Source: Actinacidiphila glaucinigra
GTDB taxonomy: Bacteria; Actinomycetota; Actinomycetes; Streptomycetales; Streptomycetaceae
Reading direction: 5' to 3'
DNA: 64,000 nucleotides
Assembly (NCBI RefSeq): GCF_900188405.1
Contig: NZ_FZOF01000017.1
Location: 1 to 64,000, forward strand
The notes under the pieces are model-generated. The model did not search any database. It worked only from the letters and a program-made list of their open reading frames with translations, and was not told where the DNA came from. Positions within the stretch are counted from its first letter, which is position 1, and each line of letters starts with the position of its first letter. Both the position numbers and the translations under genes were made by a program. Positions 44,401 to 51,486 of this stretch are shown here, piece by piece.

Positions 44401-44814
44401 ACCCGCAAGGTCGGCTGGTCGAGTCTGGGCAGCAGGGCGTCCGCCACCTGGACCTTCGCCTCGGCACGCCCGGCCGGGCCGGGGCCGGCGGAGCTCCCGG
44501 TGATGAACGTCCGGCTCGGCGGCCCGCTGGGCACCTCCGGCACCGTCACGGGCGGCCGCCCGTACCTCTTCACCGTGACGGCGGAGCGGGGCGGCACGGC
44601 GGCCACCCGGAAGCTGGGTGTCCAGGTCTCCTTCGACGACGGCAGGAGCTGGAAGACCCTCGAGGTCCGGCGCGTGGGCGACCACGGCTTCGTCAAGCTG
44701 ACGCCGCCCTCGGCCGGCGGTTACGCCTCGGTCCGCCTCACGGGTGCGGACGCCTCAGGCAACACGGTCGACCAGACCGTCATCCGCTCGTTCCGGGTGG
44801 CACGCGGTCGGTAG
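41410..44814 (+). CDS. Secreted S8 (subtilisin-like) serine peptidase, 1134 residues
   Basis: ATG 41410 opens a signal peptide (MRIHARWALLPALAGLLAG, then a region ending AAQAS). A propeptide with GTLTLITGDKVTVT precedes the catalytic domain, with Asp244 (LDTGYDPTHPDL), His278 (GHGTHTAS) and Ser459 (SGTSMATPHVTG). The second half is beta-rich and ends with SFDDGRSWKTLEVRR. It shares the plan of the protease at 2409 but lacks the PA-like insert, so the two are paralogues within one chromosome region. It should act on extracellular proteins. A hairpin terminator follows. Nothing near it suggests a dedicated substrate. Confidence 0.92.
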   Translation: MRIHARWALLPALAGLLAGAVPGAAQASPAPTTVRPDAGVASSQGRTVGTLTLITGDKVTVTRGASGTPGVGVQPGPGRTRIGFQVSHQWHGTDHHISVVPSDAQPLLAAGKLDPRLFDVTEQLDAGYDDASSDSLRLIYSSRRGTSAAARGAILRHGARITRTLDVLNGGSVAPSKRDAAAFWTFVSGAQGLRGPLDKVWLNGVSRVALAESTRIIGAPKVWDSVDSTGAHVTGKGVTVADLDTGYDPTHPDLADKAGGDRARDFTGTGSVVDGNGHGTHTASTIAGTGAASDGTYKGVAPDAELLIGKVCTDDGFCPDDAVINGMTWAAEAGATAVNLSLGSAPYAQTDPLTEAVDALSAEHGTLFVIAAGNEGAPAADYFGGTVGSPGIADSALTVGSTTKQDALSTFSSRGPRIGDFAVKPDIVAPGQDITAARATGTTMGDPAGPSYVTASGTSMATPHVTGAVALLAQKHPQWKAADFKSALTSAAKGLPGLTAYDQGTGRLDVARAAEQDIRAISGSISLGKADYPHDDVTRTGTVTYANDGAEDVTLHLTVDAYGPRGQAAPAGAFALSADTVTVPAGGTASAGITAKVDGAMAGAYGGSVVATSDDGATTVRDAFGVYAEPLTHALSMTVLGLDGKPVGPDISVSAFDSRTGLQYSLPTNADGKVSMQLPESEYDISASKFDPVAQTSVLFSRPGLSLTTDTPIVLDGRKAKPVDLTVDKHGAQNDGIFASTTSISADGRYGTQKFVLGFPGSRVYATPTSKVSSHPFWFLATQRWSGTVRGTAGRPASSYAYNLAVNSKGAIPATLTRPVHDRSLARVEETYADQGGKPLGVRIDTPVPTYGAITFVDGNQIPVPGRQTRYYTDDPAIVWDRTLGMRAQDTAGYDEIQFAGTTRFTPGRSYTRGWNQAPLRARSVDAVRVEDRMSLTPGLFSSAAADTPTHSGEARDTTGSSTLYRDGEKIASLDSLGRLETAVPYDKAVYTLTSSGTRKVGWSSLGSRASATWTFASARPAGPGPAELPVMNVRLGGPLGTSGTVTGGRPYLFTVTAERGGTAATRKLGVQVSFDDGRSWKTLEVRRVGDHGFVKLTPPSAGGYASVRLTGADASGNTVDQTVIRSFRVARGR

Positions 44815-44833
44815 GGCACCCGCGTACGACGAC

Positions 44834-44876
44834 GCGACCCCGGGCACGCGGCCTCCCCGCCGCGCGCCGGGGTCGC
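44834..44876 (+). terminator. Probable terminator after the second S8 protease
   Basis: GCGACCCCGG (44834-44843) pairs perfectly with CCGGGGTCGC (44867-44876), and the 23-base interior can form further GC pairs. It begins 20 bases after the protease stop. Confidence 0.6.
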
Positions 44877-44916
44877 GGCCGGTGTGCGTTTGCACCGCGC
44901 CGGGGTGAGAGTTAAC

Positions 44917-44946
44917 GTCAAAAGAAGTCACTGATTTTGACTATTT
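44917..44946 (+). promoter_or_regulatory. Promoter/operator of the isochorismatase-like gene (operator copy A)
   Basis: AGTCACTGATTTTGACT (44926-44942) is a palindrome of AGTCA and TGACT around seven bases. A second inverted pair, GTCAAAA (44917-44923) and TTTTGAC (44935-44941), overlaps it. A plausible promoter is CGTCAA (44916-44921), 17 bases, GACTAT (44939-44944), so a protein bound here would block it. A 21-base stretch from 44926 recurs with two differences at 46940. Confidence 0.65.
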
Positions 44947-44982
44947 GGGACGGTTCCATCCCCGACTGCAGGAGTGTGCAGC

Positions 44983-45606
44983 ATGTCGGACACCAAGTTC
45001 CACGAGTTCCTGACCCCCGACAACAGCGCGCTGGTCCTCGTCGACCACCAGGTATGCCTCTACAGCGGTGTCCGGGACACCGATCTGCTGGAGCTCAAGC
45101 ACAATGTGGTGGCCTTGGCGAAGGCGGCACAGGTCCTCCAGGTCCCGACCGTCGTCACCACCACCTCCGCGGAGAGTCTGTGGGGCCCGCTCATCGACGA
45201 ACTGGCCGATGTGCTCCCCGACACGGTCAAGGTCATCGACCGCAGCACCGTCAACGCCTGGCACGACGACCGGGTACGCGAGAGCATCACGTCCACCGGG
45301 CGCCGCAAGCTCATCTTCACGGGCATCTCGCTGGAGGTGTGCGCGTCGCTCCCCGCCATCGCGGCCGCCGCGGAGGGCTACGACACCTATGTGGCGCTCG
45401 ACGCGTCCGGAACGTTCTCCGACGCCAAGCGGGAGGCTGGCCTGATCCGGCTCCAGCAGGCGGGCGTGATCGTCAGCGACTACGCCACGCTCATGGTCGA
45501 GATCCTCGGCGACAACGCCGCGCCCAAGGCCGGCGCGGTGTACGAGGCCCTCGACATGCCGTTCGCCGTCCTCGTCGGCCAGATCTCCGCGGCGTACAGC
45601 AGGTGA
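44983..45606 (+). CDS. Isochorismatase-family cysteine hydrolase
   Basis: The 207-residue protein has the family core, with catalytic Asp21 (ALVLVDHQVCLY) and nucleophile Cys120 (TGISLEVCASLPAIAAA), plus STVNAWHDDRV and YDTYVALDASGTFS. Family members hydrolyse isochorismate, nicotinamide or other amides. In this sub-branch (YcaC-like) the substrate is usually unknown. AGGAG lies eight bases before ATG 44983. It is expressed from a promoter bearing the operator shared with the ABM-hydrolase gene. A terminator follows. Confidence 0.88.
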   Translation: MSDTKFHEFLTPDNSALVLVDHQVCLYSGVRDTDLLELKHNVVALAKAAQVLQVPTVVTTTSAESLWGPLIDELADVLPDTVKVIDRSTVNAWHDDRVRESITSTGRRKLIFTGISLEVCASLPAIAAAAEGYDTYVALDASGTFSDAKREAGLIRLQQAGVIVSDYATLMVEILGDNAAPKAGAVYEALDMPFAVLVGQISAAYSR

Positions 45607-45637
45607 CGACCCGCTCCCCCGGAACGGCTCTCCTCCC

Positions 45638-45664
45638 CCCGGCACCGGGCCCTGCGGTGCCGGG
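45638..45664. terminator. Bidirectional terminator between convergent hydrolase genes
   Basis: Perfect 10-bp inverted repeat CCCGGCACCG / CGGTGCCGGG with a 7-base loop, lying between the isochorismatase-like gene and the convergent alpha/beta hydrolase gene. Confidence 0.65.
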
Positions 45665-45698
45665 ACCTTCGCAGGCCCCGGCACCGGACGGCGCCGGG

Positions 45699-46886
45699 CT
45701 ACTCGCCCGTCGACCTCCACAGCCGCAGCCGCTCGTCCAGCCAGGCGCGCGTCACACCCCAGGCGTGTCCGTCCGGGTCGATCACGTCGAAGTGGTCGGC
45801 TCCGGGTGACATGACGAGCGTGACGTCCGCCCCCTTGGCCGCGGCGGCCTGGGCGTACGTCTGCGCGTAGGCCGGCGGGATCACGTCGTCGGCCGATCCG
45901 TGGACGATCAGGACGGGCACGGGTACCCCGCCCGCCGCGAGTTCGACGGGTGAAGCCGCCGCGTACCGGTCCGCGTGTTCGGCCACGCTCCCTCCGAGTA
46001 GCAGGCGGGTGATGCCGTCGCCCGCCCGCTCCGCCACCGCGGGCCAGACCTCGGCGTGGGAGGGCGGCGGCACGTTAGGCGGGATGTCGGGGTCGGAGTC
46101 CGTCAGGCCGTCGCCGAGTGCCACGGAGTCCGCGTCGACCAGGTCCAGCACGCCGGCCAGCGACACCACTCCGATGGGCTCGACCTTGGGATGCGCGCCG
46201 GGGAGGCCGTCCGGCTGGGCGGAGCGGTGCGCGACCCAGGCGGCCAGGTGACCGCCGGCCGAGTGGCCGACCACCAGCACGCGGCCGGTGTCGACCGCCG
46301 GGTCGAGGTGTGCGACGGCGTCCACGGCCGCCGCCATGTCGTCGAACGTCCCCGGCCAGCCGCCACCTCCTTCGCCGATCCTGCGGTACTCCACGTTCCA
46401 GACGGCGAAGCCGCGCGACACGAGGTCCTCGGCGAGCGGCACGACCTGCCGGCGGTCGAACATGGCCGTCCACCATCCGCCGTGCACCAGCACCACGACG
46501 GGGAAGGGCCCGTCGCCCTCGGGCAGGTACAGCTCTCCGACCTGTGACGGCTCGGATCCGTAGGCGATGGTCCGCACGGCGCGGGAGCCGTCGGCGGCGT
46601 CGTCGTAGCGCACTCCGCTCTTGGCGCTGACGAGTTGGTCGATCGTGGCGAAGAACGCGGCGATCTCCGGGAGGTTCGCCCCCTTCGCGCGCGACTCGTC
46701 GAAAGCCAGCGCATCCGTCCATTCGACGATGTCCAGCCAGGTGTCGTCGGCGACGCGCACGAGGCGTGCGGCGACGAAGCCCCGGCGGTCCTTCCGGAAC
46801 GCCGACAGCATGCCGGACCGCGCCGACAGCATCTCCGACGTCCTGTCCGGTGCTACGACGAACGTGGTCAGCTCGATGACAGACAT
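45699..46886 (-). CDS. Fusion of an ABM-like ferredoxin-fold domain with an alpha/beta hydrolase
   Basis: Residues 1-92 (IELTTFVVAPDRTSEMLSAR, GFVAARLVRVADDTWLDIVE) look like an antibiotic-biosynthesis-monooxygenase or NIPSNAP-type alpha+beta barrel domain. Residues about 105-395 are an alpha/beta hydrolase of the esterase/kynurenine formamidase branch, with oxyanion motif HGGWW (135-139), nucleophile Ser209 (VVGHSAGGH) and the His in SPGADHFDV. The 395-residue fusion probably modifies and hydrolyses, or senses and hydrolyses, one small molecule. Its start lies about 54 bases from operator copy B, and a MarR gene is divergent. The substrate is unknown. Confidence 0.82.
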   Translation of the reverse strand: MSVIELTTFVVAPDRTSEMLSARSGMLSAFRKDRRGFVAARLVRVADDTWLDIVEWTDALAFDESRAKGANLPEIAAFFATIDQLVSAKSGVRYDDAADGSRAVRTIAYGSEPSQVGELYLPEGDGPFPVVVLVHGGWWTAMFDRRQVVPLAEDLVSRGFAVWNVEYRRIGEGGGGWPGTFDDMAAAVDAVAHLDPAVDTGRVLVVGHSAGGHLAAWVAHRSAQPDGLPGAHPKVEPIGVVSLAGVLDLVDADSVALGDGLTDSDPDIPPNVPPPSHAEVWPAVAERAGDGITRLLLGGSVAEHADRYAAASPVELAAGGVPVPVLIVHGSADDVIPPAYAQTYAQAAAAKGADVTLVMSPGADHFDVIDPDGHAWGVTRAWLDERLRLWRSTGE

Positions 46887-46939
46887 CCTCAGCTCCTGAA
46901 AAGGTGGTGCAGGGAACGCGTTTGGTGAGCAAAATTGAC

Positions 46940-46960
46940 AGTCACTGATCTTGACTACTT
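46940..46960 (-). promoter_or_regulatory. Operator copy B upstream of the ABM-hydrolase fusion
   Basis: AGTCACTGATCTTGACT is the same AGTCA-N7-TGACT palindrome as at 44926. Across 21 bases the two copies differ at only two positions. It lies 54-74 bases upstream of the hydrolase start on the minus strand. Such a long match between two promoters indicates one shared regulator. Confidence 0.65.
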
Positions 46961-47145
46961 ACCCTAGGCGCCCGAGGGGACGGCTGCAAGCTCGAACGGA
47001 GTTCCCGGCGAGGAGGGGAGACCCGGGCCCGAGGCGCCGTCAGGACCACACCTGCGCGGGCCGGACCGTGCGCGTCGCACCGCCGCGGATCGGCGGGCGG
47101 GTGACGCGCCCCGGATGCGCGGCGGTCACCCGGCGAGGCCGCCCC

Positions 47146-47163
47146 ACTACGATCGACCGTAGT
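47146..47163 (+). promoter_or_regulatory. Palindrome overlapping a -10 element before the MarR gene, candidate autoregulatory operator
   Basis: ACTACG (47146-47151) and CGTAGT (47158-47163) are perfect inverse arms around ATCGAC. The palindrome contains TACGAT (47148-47153), a good -10 hexamer, 33 bases from the GTG start at 47196. MarR proteins commonly bind such 16-20 bp palindromes in their own promoters. It is different in sequence from operator copies A and B. Confidence 0.5.
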
Positions 47164-47195
47164 CATGGACACACGACACAGAGGGGTGGCCGGCC

Positions 47196-47693
47196 GTGCG
47201 GCGCAGTGAACGGAAAGTGACGGATCCCGACATCGGGATCATGTCCGCACGTCTGCTCTTCTCCGTCCAGAAGGAACTCTTCGAGAAGCTCGCCGAGCAG
47301 GGCCATCCCGAACTGCGCCCCCAGCACGGCGCGGTGCTGGGATACATCGACGAAGAGGGCAGCAGGGCGACGGACCTGTCCCGGCTGTCGGGAACCCACA
47401 AGCAGGTCATCGGGAATCTGATCGACGAACTCGAAGCCCTCGACTACGTGGAGCGCCGCCCGGATCCCAGCGACAGGCGCGCGAAACTGATCGTGCCCAC
47501 GCCCCTGGGACGCGACCAGATGCGCAAGTCCGATGCGATCATGGCCGCCATCGAGCAGCGTCACGCCGAGGAGATCGGCGAGCGGGAGTACGCACGCTTC
47601 AAGGCCGCTTTCCGGCGGATCACCACGCTTCAGACGGCGCACCTCGACGACGCCGCGGCCCCCCGCGGGCGCCGTTCCGCGGCCGGGGGCTGA
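47196..47693 (+). CDS. MarR-family transcriptional regulator
   Basis: The 165-residue product has the MarR plan: dimerising helices at both ends and a winged helix in the middle (HGAVLGYIDEEGSRATDLSR, GTHKQVIGNLIDELEALDYV, ERRPDPSDRRAKLIVPTPLG with the conserved Asp-Arg-Arg wing). GTG 47196 has GAGGGGTGG six bases upstream. It is divergent from the ABM-hydrolase gene and convergent with the SDR gene. It is the obvious candidate to bind the shared operators in this region and respond to a small phenolic or related ligand. Confidence 0.9.
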   Translation: MRRSERKVTDPDIGIMSARLLFSVQKELFEKLAEQGHPELRPQHGAVLGYIDEEGSRATDLSRLSGTHKQVIGNLIDELEALDYVERRPDPSDRRAKLIVPTPLGRDQMRKSDAIMAAIEQRHAEEIGEREYARFKAAFRRITTLQTAHLDDAAAPRGRRSAAGG

Positions 47694-47714
47694 CCAACCG
47701 GCCGCCGGCGCCGG

Positions 47715-48506
47715 CTACAGCCGGGCCGTCATCCCGCCGTCTATCGCGAGCGCGGCTCCGGTGATGAACCCGGTCTCGTCGCTCAGCAGGAACGCCGCGA
47801 ACGCGGCGACCTCGTCCGGCCGGGCCATCCTCCCCAGCGGATGCATCGCTTCGGCCGAACGCCAGGACTCCTCCGGGGTCGGGCCCGGGTGCCCTCGTGC
47901 GAGAGCCCGCGACAAGGGCGTGTCGACGCCGCCGGTGATCAGTGCGTTGACCCGGACGCCGGTCGCGGCCGCGTCCAGGGCCGCCGACTGCGTGAGCCCT
48001 ATGACGCCGTGCTTGGCGGCGTTGTAGGAGGCCCTGTTCGGGTACGCGGCGACGCCGCACACGGAGGCGTTGTTCAGGATCGCGCCGCCGCCGCTCGCCT
48101 GGAGGGCGGGAATCTCGTACTTCAGGGCATAGAAGACGCTGGTGAGGTTGAGCGCCAGGTCCGCGTGCCAGGCCTTGCTGTCGACCTCGGTGACCGGGCC
48201 GTCCGCGGTGGGGGCGCCCGCGTTGTTGAACGCGCCGTCGAGCCTGCCGTACCGGCTCAGCGCCAGCCCGACGGCCTCGGCCACCTCGGCCTCCTCGGTC
48301 ACATCGGCGCGGACGAAGACGGCCTCGCCCCCGGCGGCGCGGATGTCCGCCACCAGCGCCTCGCCGACCTCCCGGCCGCGCGCCACGAGGACGAGCTTCG
48401 CGCCCTCGCCCGCGACGCGCTCCGCGGTCGCCCAGCCCATGCCGGAGGTGGCTCCCGTGATCAGGATGACTTTCCCTGCGAAACGTGCGTACACGATCAC
48501 TCCCAT
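47715..48506 (-). CDS. Short-chain dehydrogenase/reductase (classical SDR)
   Basis: The 263-residue protein has the Rossmann motif GKVILITGATSGMG (Gly-x-x-x-Gly-x-Gly), FNNAGAPT, active-site ASVCG and Tyr-x-x-x-Lys (SYNAAKHGVIG), and ends with the usual FITGAALAIDGGM. The Ser of the triad is in NNASVCG. It oxidises or reduces an alcohol/ketone with NAD(P). ATG 48506 is used here; GTG 48494 with GGGAG upstream is a good alternative 12 bases in. A degenerate copy of the local operator lies about 70-95 bases upstream, which suggests coregulation with the hydrolases. Confidence 0.87.
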   Translation of the reverse strand: MGVIVYARFAGKVILITGATSGMGWATAERVAGEGAKLVLVARGREVGEALVADIRAAGGEAVFVRADVTEEAEVAEAVGLALSRYGRLDGAFNNAGAPTADGPVTEVDSKAWHADLALNLTSVFYALKYEIPALQASGGGAILNNASVCGVAAYPNRASYNAAKHGVIGLTQSAALDAAATGVRVNALITGGVDTPLSRALARGHPGPTPEESWRSAEAMHPLGRMARPDEVAAFAAFLLSDETGFITGAALAIDGGMTARL

Positions 48507-48576
48507 GGCCACCTGCGGTGCGACGCCCTGGCGACACGCCCTTGCGCGAGGCGGAAGCAGACGGTAACAAGTCTTG

Positions 48577-48603
48577 ATTGTCCTGATTTTTACGATTAAG
48601 GGT
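48577..48603 (-). promoter_or_regulatory. Degenerate operator copy C upstream of the SDR gene
   Basis: On the plus strand GTCCTGATTTTTACGATTAA at 48580-48599, followed by GGG, aligns with copy A (CTGATTTT, then AC, ATT and GGG at the same offsets) but has lost the AGTCA arm. The stretch is conspicuously A+T-rich and sits about 70-95 bases upstream of the SDR start, where a promoter is expected. Confidence 0.4.
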
Positions 48604-48721
48604 AACGGCCTCACGCTCGGCGGCAAAGGCCCTTGGCCGGTGCGGGTCACGCCTGCCGCTCGCCCCGCACGATGGGACCGGAGGAGCACCGGCGACTCTC
48701 CTGCCGTTCCTTAGAGCACGG

Positions 48722-50230
48722 TCAGGACGGCGTGCCGCCGAAGTCCGCGCTCGCGGCGTCACGCTGGAGCCGGGCGAGAGCGTGGACCGTGTCGCGTGTC
48801 GACGGATACAGGTTCCGGTACAGGCTGTGCAGCCCGTCGTACGCTGCGCGGGCGGCCGGGTCCGGGAGGCACCGGTCACGCACCGGGTTCCACGACGCGG
48901 TCGCCGCTGGGTCCGCCAGTCGGGCGGCGAGCCGGGCGGCACCGTAGGCGGCCCCGACGGTGACGGTGGGGATGTCCTGGGGCAGCCCGGTGACGTCGGA
49001 GACGATCTGCGTCCACAACCTGCCCTGGGTGCCCCCGCCGACCGCGACGACCCGTTCGATGCCGGCACCCGCGCGCCGCATGGCCTCGATGTTGTGGCGT
49101 ACGCCGTGCGCGGTGGCCTCCAGCGCGGCCCGGTACAGGTCGCCGCGGGTGTGCTCGACGGTGAGACCGGCGATTACCCCGCGAGCGTCGGGGTCGGCGA
49201 CCGGGGTGCGCTCGCCGGCGAAGTACGGGAGCATCACGAGGCCGCGCGCCCCGACGCCGCTGTCCGCGGCCTCCGCAAGCAAGGCCGCCCGGTCGGGTGC
49301 GCCGAACAGGCCGCGCAGCCACTCGGTGACGGCTCCGGAGGTGGCCATGCCACCGGCCAGGGAGCGGGTGCCGGGGTGGGCGCCGACGGTGCTCCACAGC
49401 TCGGGCACGCGCAACTGCCCGGTGACGGTGGCGATCAGGAACATCGTGGTGCCGTACATGAGCATCAGGTCGCCCGGTCGTGTCGCGTCGACACTGACGG
49501 CCTCGGCCCAGGCGTCGATAGTGCCGGTGAGGACGGGTGTGCCCGGCGCGAGCCCGGTCGCGGCCGCCGCCCCGGCCGTCACCGTCCCGGCCTCATCGCC
49601 CGGCCAGCGCAGCTCGGGCAGGTCCGCGTGCGGCCATACCGCCTCCACCCAGGGGCGGTACCAGTCCTGTGCCCGGGTGTCGTAGAAGGGGGCGGACTGG
49701 CTGGCCGAATGGTGGTCCAGTACGTAGGCGCCGGTGAGCCGGTGGGCGAGGAAGGAGGCCGGCATGAACAGCCGCCGCGCGGCGCGGAACACCTCCGGCT
49801 CGTGCTCGGCCACCCAGGCCACCTTCGGGCCCACCGCCTGGGTGGACAGCACGCTGCCGCACCGGTCGAGGACGGCCTGGCGGCCGAGTTCGGCGTCGAG
49901 CCGGGCGATCTGCGCGACGGCCCGCGTGTCCACGCCGTAGAGCACCGCGGGGCGCAGCGGCCGGTTCGCGGCGTCGGCGAGCGCGACGCACGGGCCCATG
50001 CCGCTGACTCCGACCGCCTCCACCCGTGCCCCCCGTGCACCGTCGGACAGCAGCTCGCGGGTGATTCCGCAGAACTCCAGCCACCACGTCTCGGGGTCCA
50101 TCTCGACGTGCCCGGGTCTCGGGCGGGAGACGGTGTGCGCGCGCACCGCGGTCGCGATCACCGTGCCCGAGGCGTCGACCAGGACGCCCTTGCTGCTGGA
50201 TGTGCCGATGTCGACGCCGAGGAAGGTCAT
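48722..50230 (-). CDS. FGGY-family carbohydrate kinase (xylulokinase-like)
   Basis: The 502-residue product has both FGGY domains: the N-terminal phosphate-binding loop LGVDIGTSSSKGVLVD, GVSGMGPCVALAD in the substrate region, and the C-terminal VVAVGGGTQGRLWTQIVSDV with TGLPQDIP. It should phosphorylate a sugar or polyol with ATP. Xylulokinase or an uncharacterised FGGY group (gluconate/erythritol-like) are the options. No sugar transporter or isomerase is adjacent, so the substrate cannot be deduced. It appears to be monocistronic. Confidence 0.85.
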   Translation of the reverse strand: MTFLGVDIGTSSSKGVLVDASGTVIATAVRAHTVSRPRPGHVEMDPETWWLEFCGITRELLSDGARGARVEAVGVSGMGPCVALADAANRPLRPAVLYGVDTRAVAQIARLDAELGRQAVLDRCGSVLSTQAVGPKVAWVAEHEPEVFRAARRLFMPASFLAHRLTGAYVLDHHSASQSAPFYDTRAQDWYRPWVEAVWPHADLPELRWPGDEAGTVTAGAAAATGLAPGTPVLTGTIDAWAEAVSVDATRPGDLMLMYGTTMFLIATVTGQLRVPELWSTVGAHPGTRSLAGGMATSGAVTEWLRGLFGAPDRAALLAEAADSGVGARGLVMLPYFAGERTPVADPDARGVIAGLTVEHTRGDLYRAALEATAHGVRHNIEAMRRAGAGIERVVAVGGGTQGRLWTQIVSDVTGLPQDIPTVTVGAAYGAARLAARLADPAATASWNPVRDRCLPDPAARAAYDGLHSLYRNLYPSTRDTVHALARLQRDAASADFGGTPS

Positions 50231-50448
50231 GACTGCATGTCACCACACGGGTGGACCGTGACGCCGTACACGCGGCGGCGGCCGTCGGCGGCGTGTGCGG
50301 ATCGGCCCGCGCCGGCGGCTCGGCGGATTCGTCGACCGACCGCCGAACGCCCCGCTTTTCGGGCGTATTCGACTGCTCGCCCGATCCGGCCGAAACCGCC
50401 CGGGCCTTGGTGCCGGGTGGCGTCAGGGCCCGAGGGCCGTGGCGGCGG

Positions 50449-50814
50449 TCAGAGCCAGGTCGTCCCGAGCCAGGCGACCGCGACGGCGGTCGCCAGCAGG
50501 ACGATGTTGAGACCGGTCTGCCGTGTCTCCCCGCGCGAGACGTGGACGACGATCCCGCCGACCTGGATCAGGGCGAGTCCGATCGCCGCGGCGATGGCCA
50601 GCCAGGGTGCGATCCCGGTCAGCGGCGGCAGGATCATGCCCGCCGCGCCGAGAACCTCCGCCGTCCCGATGAACCTGACGAGCGGCATGGGAACGCGATC
50701 TACCCAGCCCATCATGGGCTGGAGCCGTTCCCGGCTCTGCGCGACCTTCTTTCCTCCCGCGTAGAGGTAGAACACCGCCAGCAACACGGCGACTATCCAG
50801 AATGCGACGTTCAC
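50449..50814 (-). CDS. DoxX-family small membrane protein
   Basis: GTG 50814 has AGGGGG upstream. The 121-residue protein has four hydrophobic segments (FWIVAVLLAVFYLYAGGKKV, LVRFIGTAEVLGAAGMILPP, APWLAIAAAIGLALIQVGGI, LNIVLLATAVAVAWLG), matching DoxX. Members take part in thiol or quinone redox stress responses or as electron-transfer subunits. It is divergent from an HxlR regulator across 106 bases, a common arrangement in which the regulator controls the membrane protein. Confidence 0.85.
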   Translation of the reverse strand: MNVAFWIVAVLLAVFYLYAGGKKVAQSRERLQPMMGWVDRVPMPLVRFIGTAEVLGAAGMILPPLTGIAPWLAIAAAIGLALIQVGGIVVHVSRGETRQTGLNIVLLATAVAVAWLGTTWL

Positions 50815-50883
50815 GGTGACCCCCTGCGCGACGGTGCCGGGCGTAAGTGGCCTCATCATGGGTGACTGTCGGCGGGCCTGCAA

Positions 50884-50910
50884 AAGGCACACGGATGTGC
50901 GCAAGGCACA
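50884..50910 (+). repeat. Direct repeat AAGGCACA in the DoxX/HxlR divergent promoter
   Basis: AAGGCACA occurs at 50884-50891 and 50903-50910, 19 bases apart start to start, which places both on one DNA face. The second copy lies just before the ribosome site of the HxlR gene. It may be an HxlR binding site; this is pattern-based. Confidence 0.35.
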
Positions 50911-50920
50911 GGGAGTTGTG

Positions 50921-51295
50921 ATGTCGCAGTACGAGCACACCTGCATGATCCGGGGCGACGGCGGACGGACGATCCGCGCGGTGCTGGACCGCATCTGCGA
51001 CAAGTGGACGCTGCTGATCGTGGTGACCCTCGACCAAGGGCGCCTGCGCTTCTCCGACCTGCACCGCCGGATACCCGGCATCTCGCAGCGGATGCTGACG
51101 CTGTCCCTGAAGAACCTGGAGCGCGACGGACTGGTGTCCCGCACGGCGTACGCCGAGGTCCCGCCCCGGGTCGAGTACGCGCTGACCCCCATGGGGCAGA
51201 GCCTCATTCCGCCCGCCCTCGCCCTCGCGGGCTGGGCCACCGAGCACATCGCGGAGATCGAGGCCAGCAGAGCGGCGTACGCGGAGCGGATGTGA
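50921..51295 (+). CDS. HxlR-family transcriptional regulator
   Basis: The 124-residue product is a winged-helix protein of the HxlR type: IRAVLDRICDKWTLLIVVTL near the N-terminus, LRFSDLHRRIPGISQRMLTL as the recognition helix region, and VPPRVEYALTPMGQSL as the wing. An early cysteine (EHTCMIRG) may be redox- or aldehyde-sensitive, as in HypR/YodB relatives. GGGAG lies five bases before ATG 50921. It is divergent from the DoxX gene, its probable target. Confidence 0.88.
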   Translation: MSQYEHTCMIRGDGGRTIRAVLDRICDKWTLLIVVTLDQGRLRFSDLHRRIPGISQRMLTLSLKNLERDGLVSRTAYAEVPPRVEYALTPMGQSLIPPALALAGWATEHIAEIEASRAAYAERM

Positions 51296-51316
51296 CCTTT
51301 CCGGACCCGAAACAAG

Positions 51317-51346
51317 TTGATCGTTGCGTCATGCAGCAATTACGCT
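51317..51346 (+). promoter_or_regulatory. Predicted housekeeping-type promoter of the acyltransferase gene
   Basis: TTGATC (51317-51322) and TACGCT (51341-51346) are separated by 18 bases in a locally A+T-rich segment about 140 bases before the GTG start at 51487. The pair fits the main vegetative sigma factor consensus. Confidence 0.5.
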
Positions 51347-51486
51347 CTTGCATGGTCAAGTAAATTGTCGGCCCCCGGACCGGGACCACCCGACGAGGAC
51401 ACCTGACACGGCACCGGTCTGCCACGCACCGGGAAACGACACAACGAGCGGCCCATCGGCGCCGCCCGAGCAGAGGAGGACCCGGG

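Larger units (their letters stand above)
46887..47195. other. Divergent control region between the ABM-hydrolase fusion and marR-type gene
   Basis: No gene lies in these 309 bases. They hold operator copy B near the hydrolase gene and a separate palindrome with a -10-like element near the regulator gene. Confidence 0.5.

Noticed and set aside
48782..50764. 660-codon plus-strand open frame opposite the FGGY kinase gene
   Set aside because: It is antisense to a well-supported kinase gene and its low-complexity Gly/Arg/His/Val composition is typical of complementary-strand frames in high-GC DNA.
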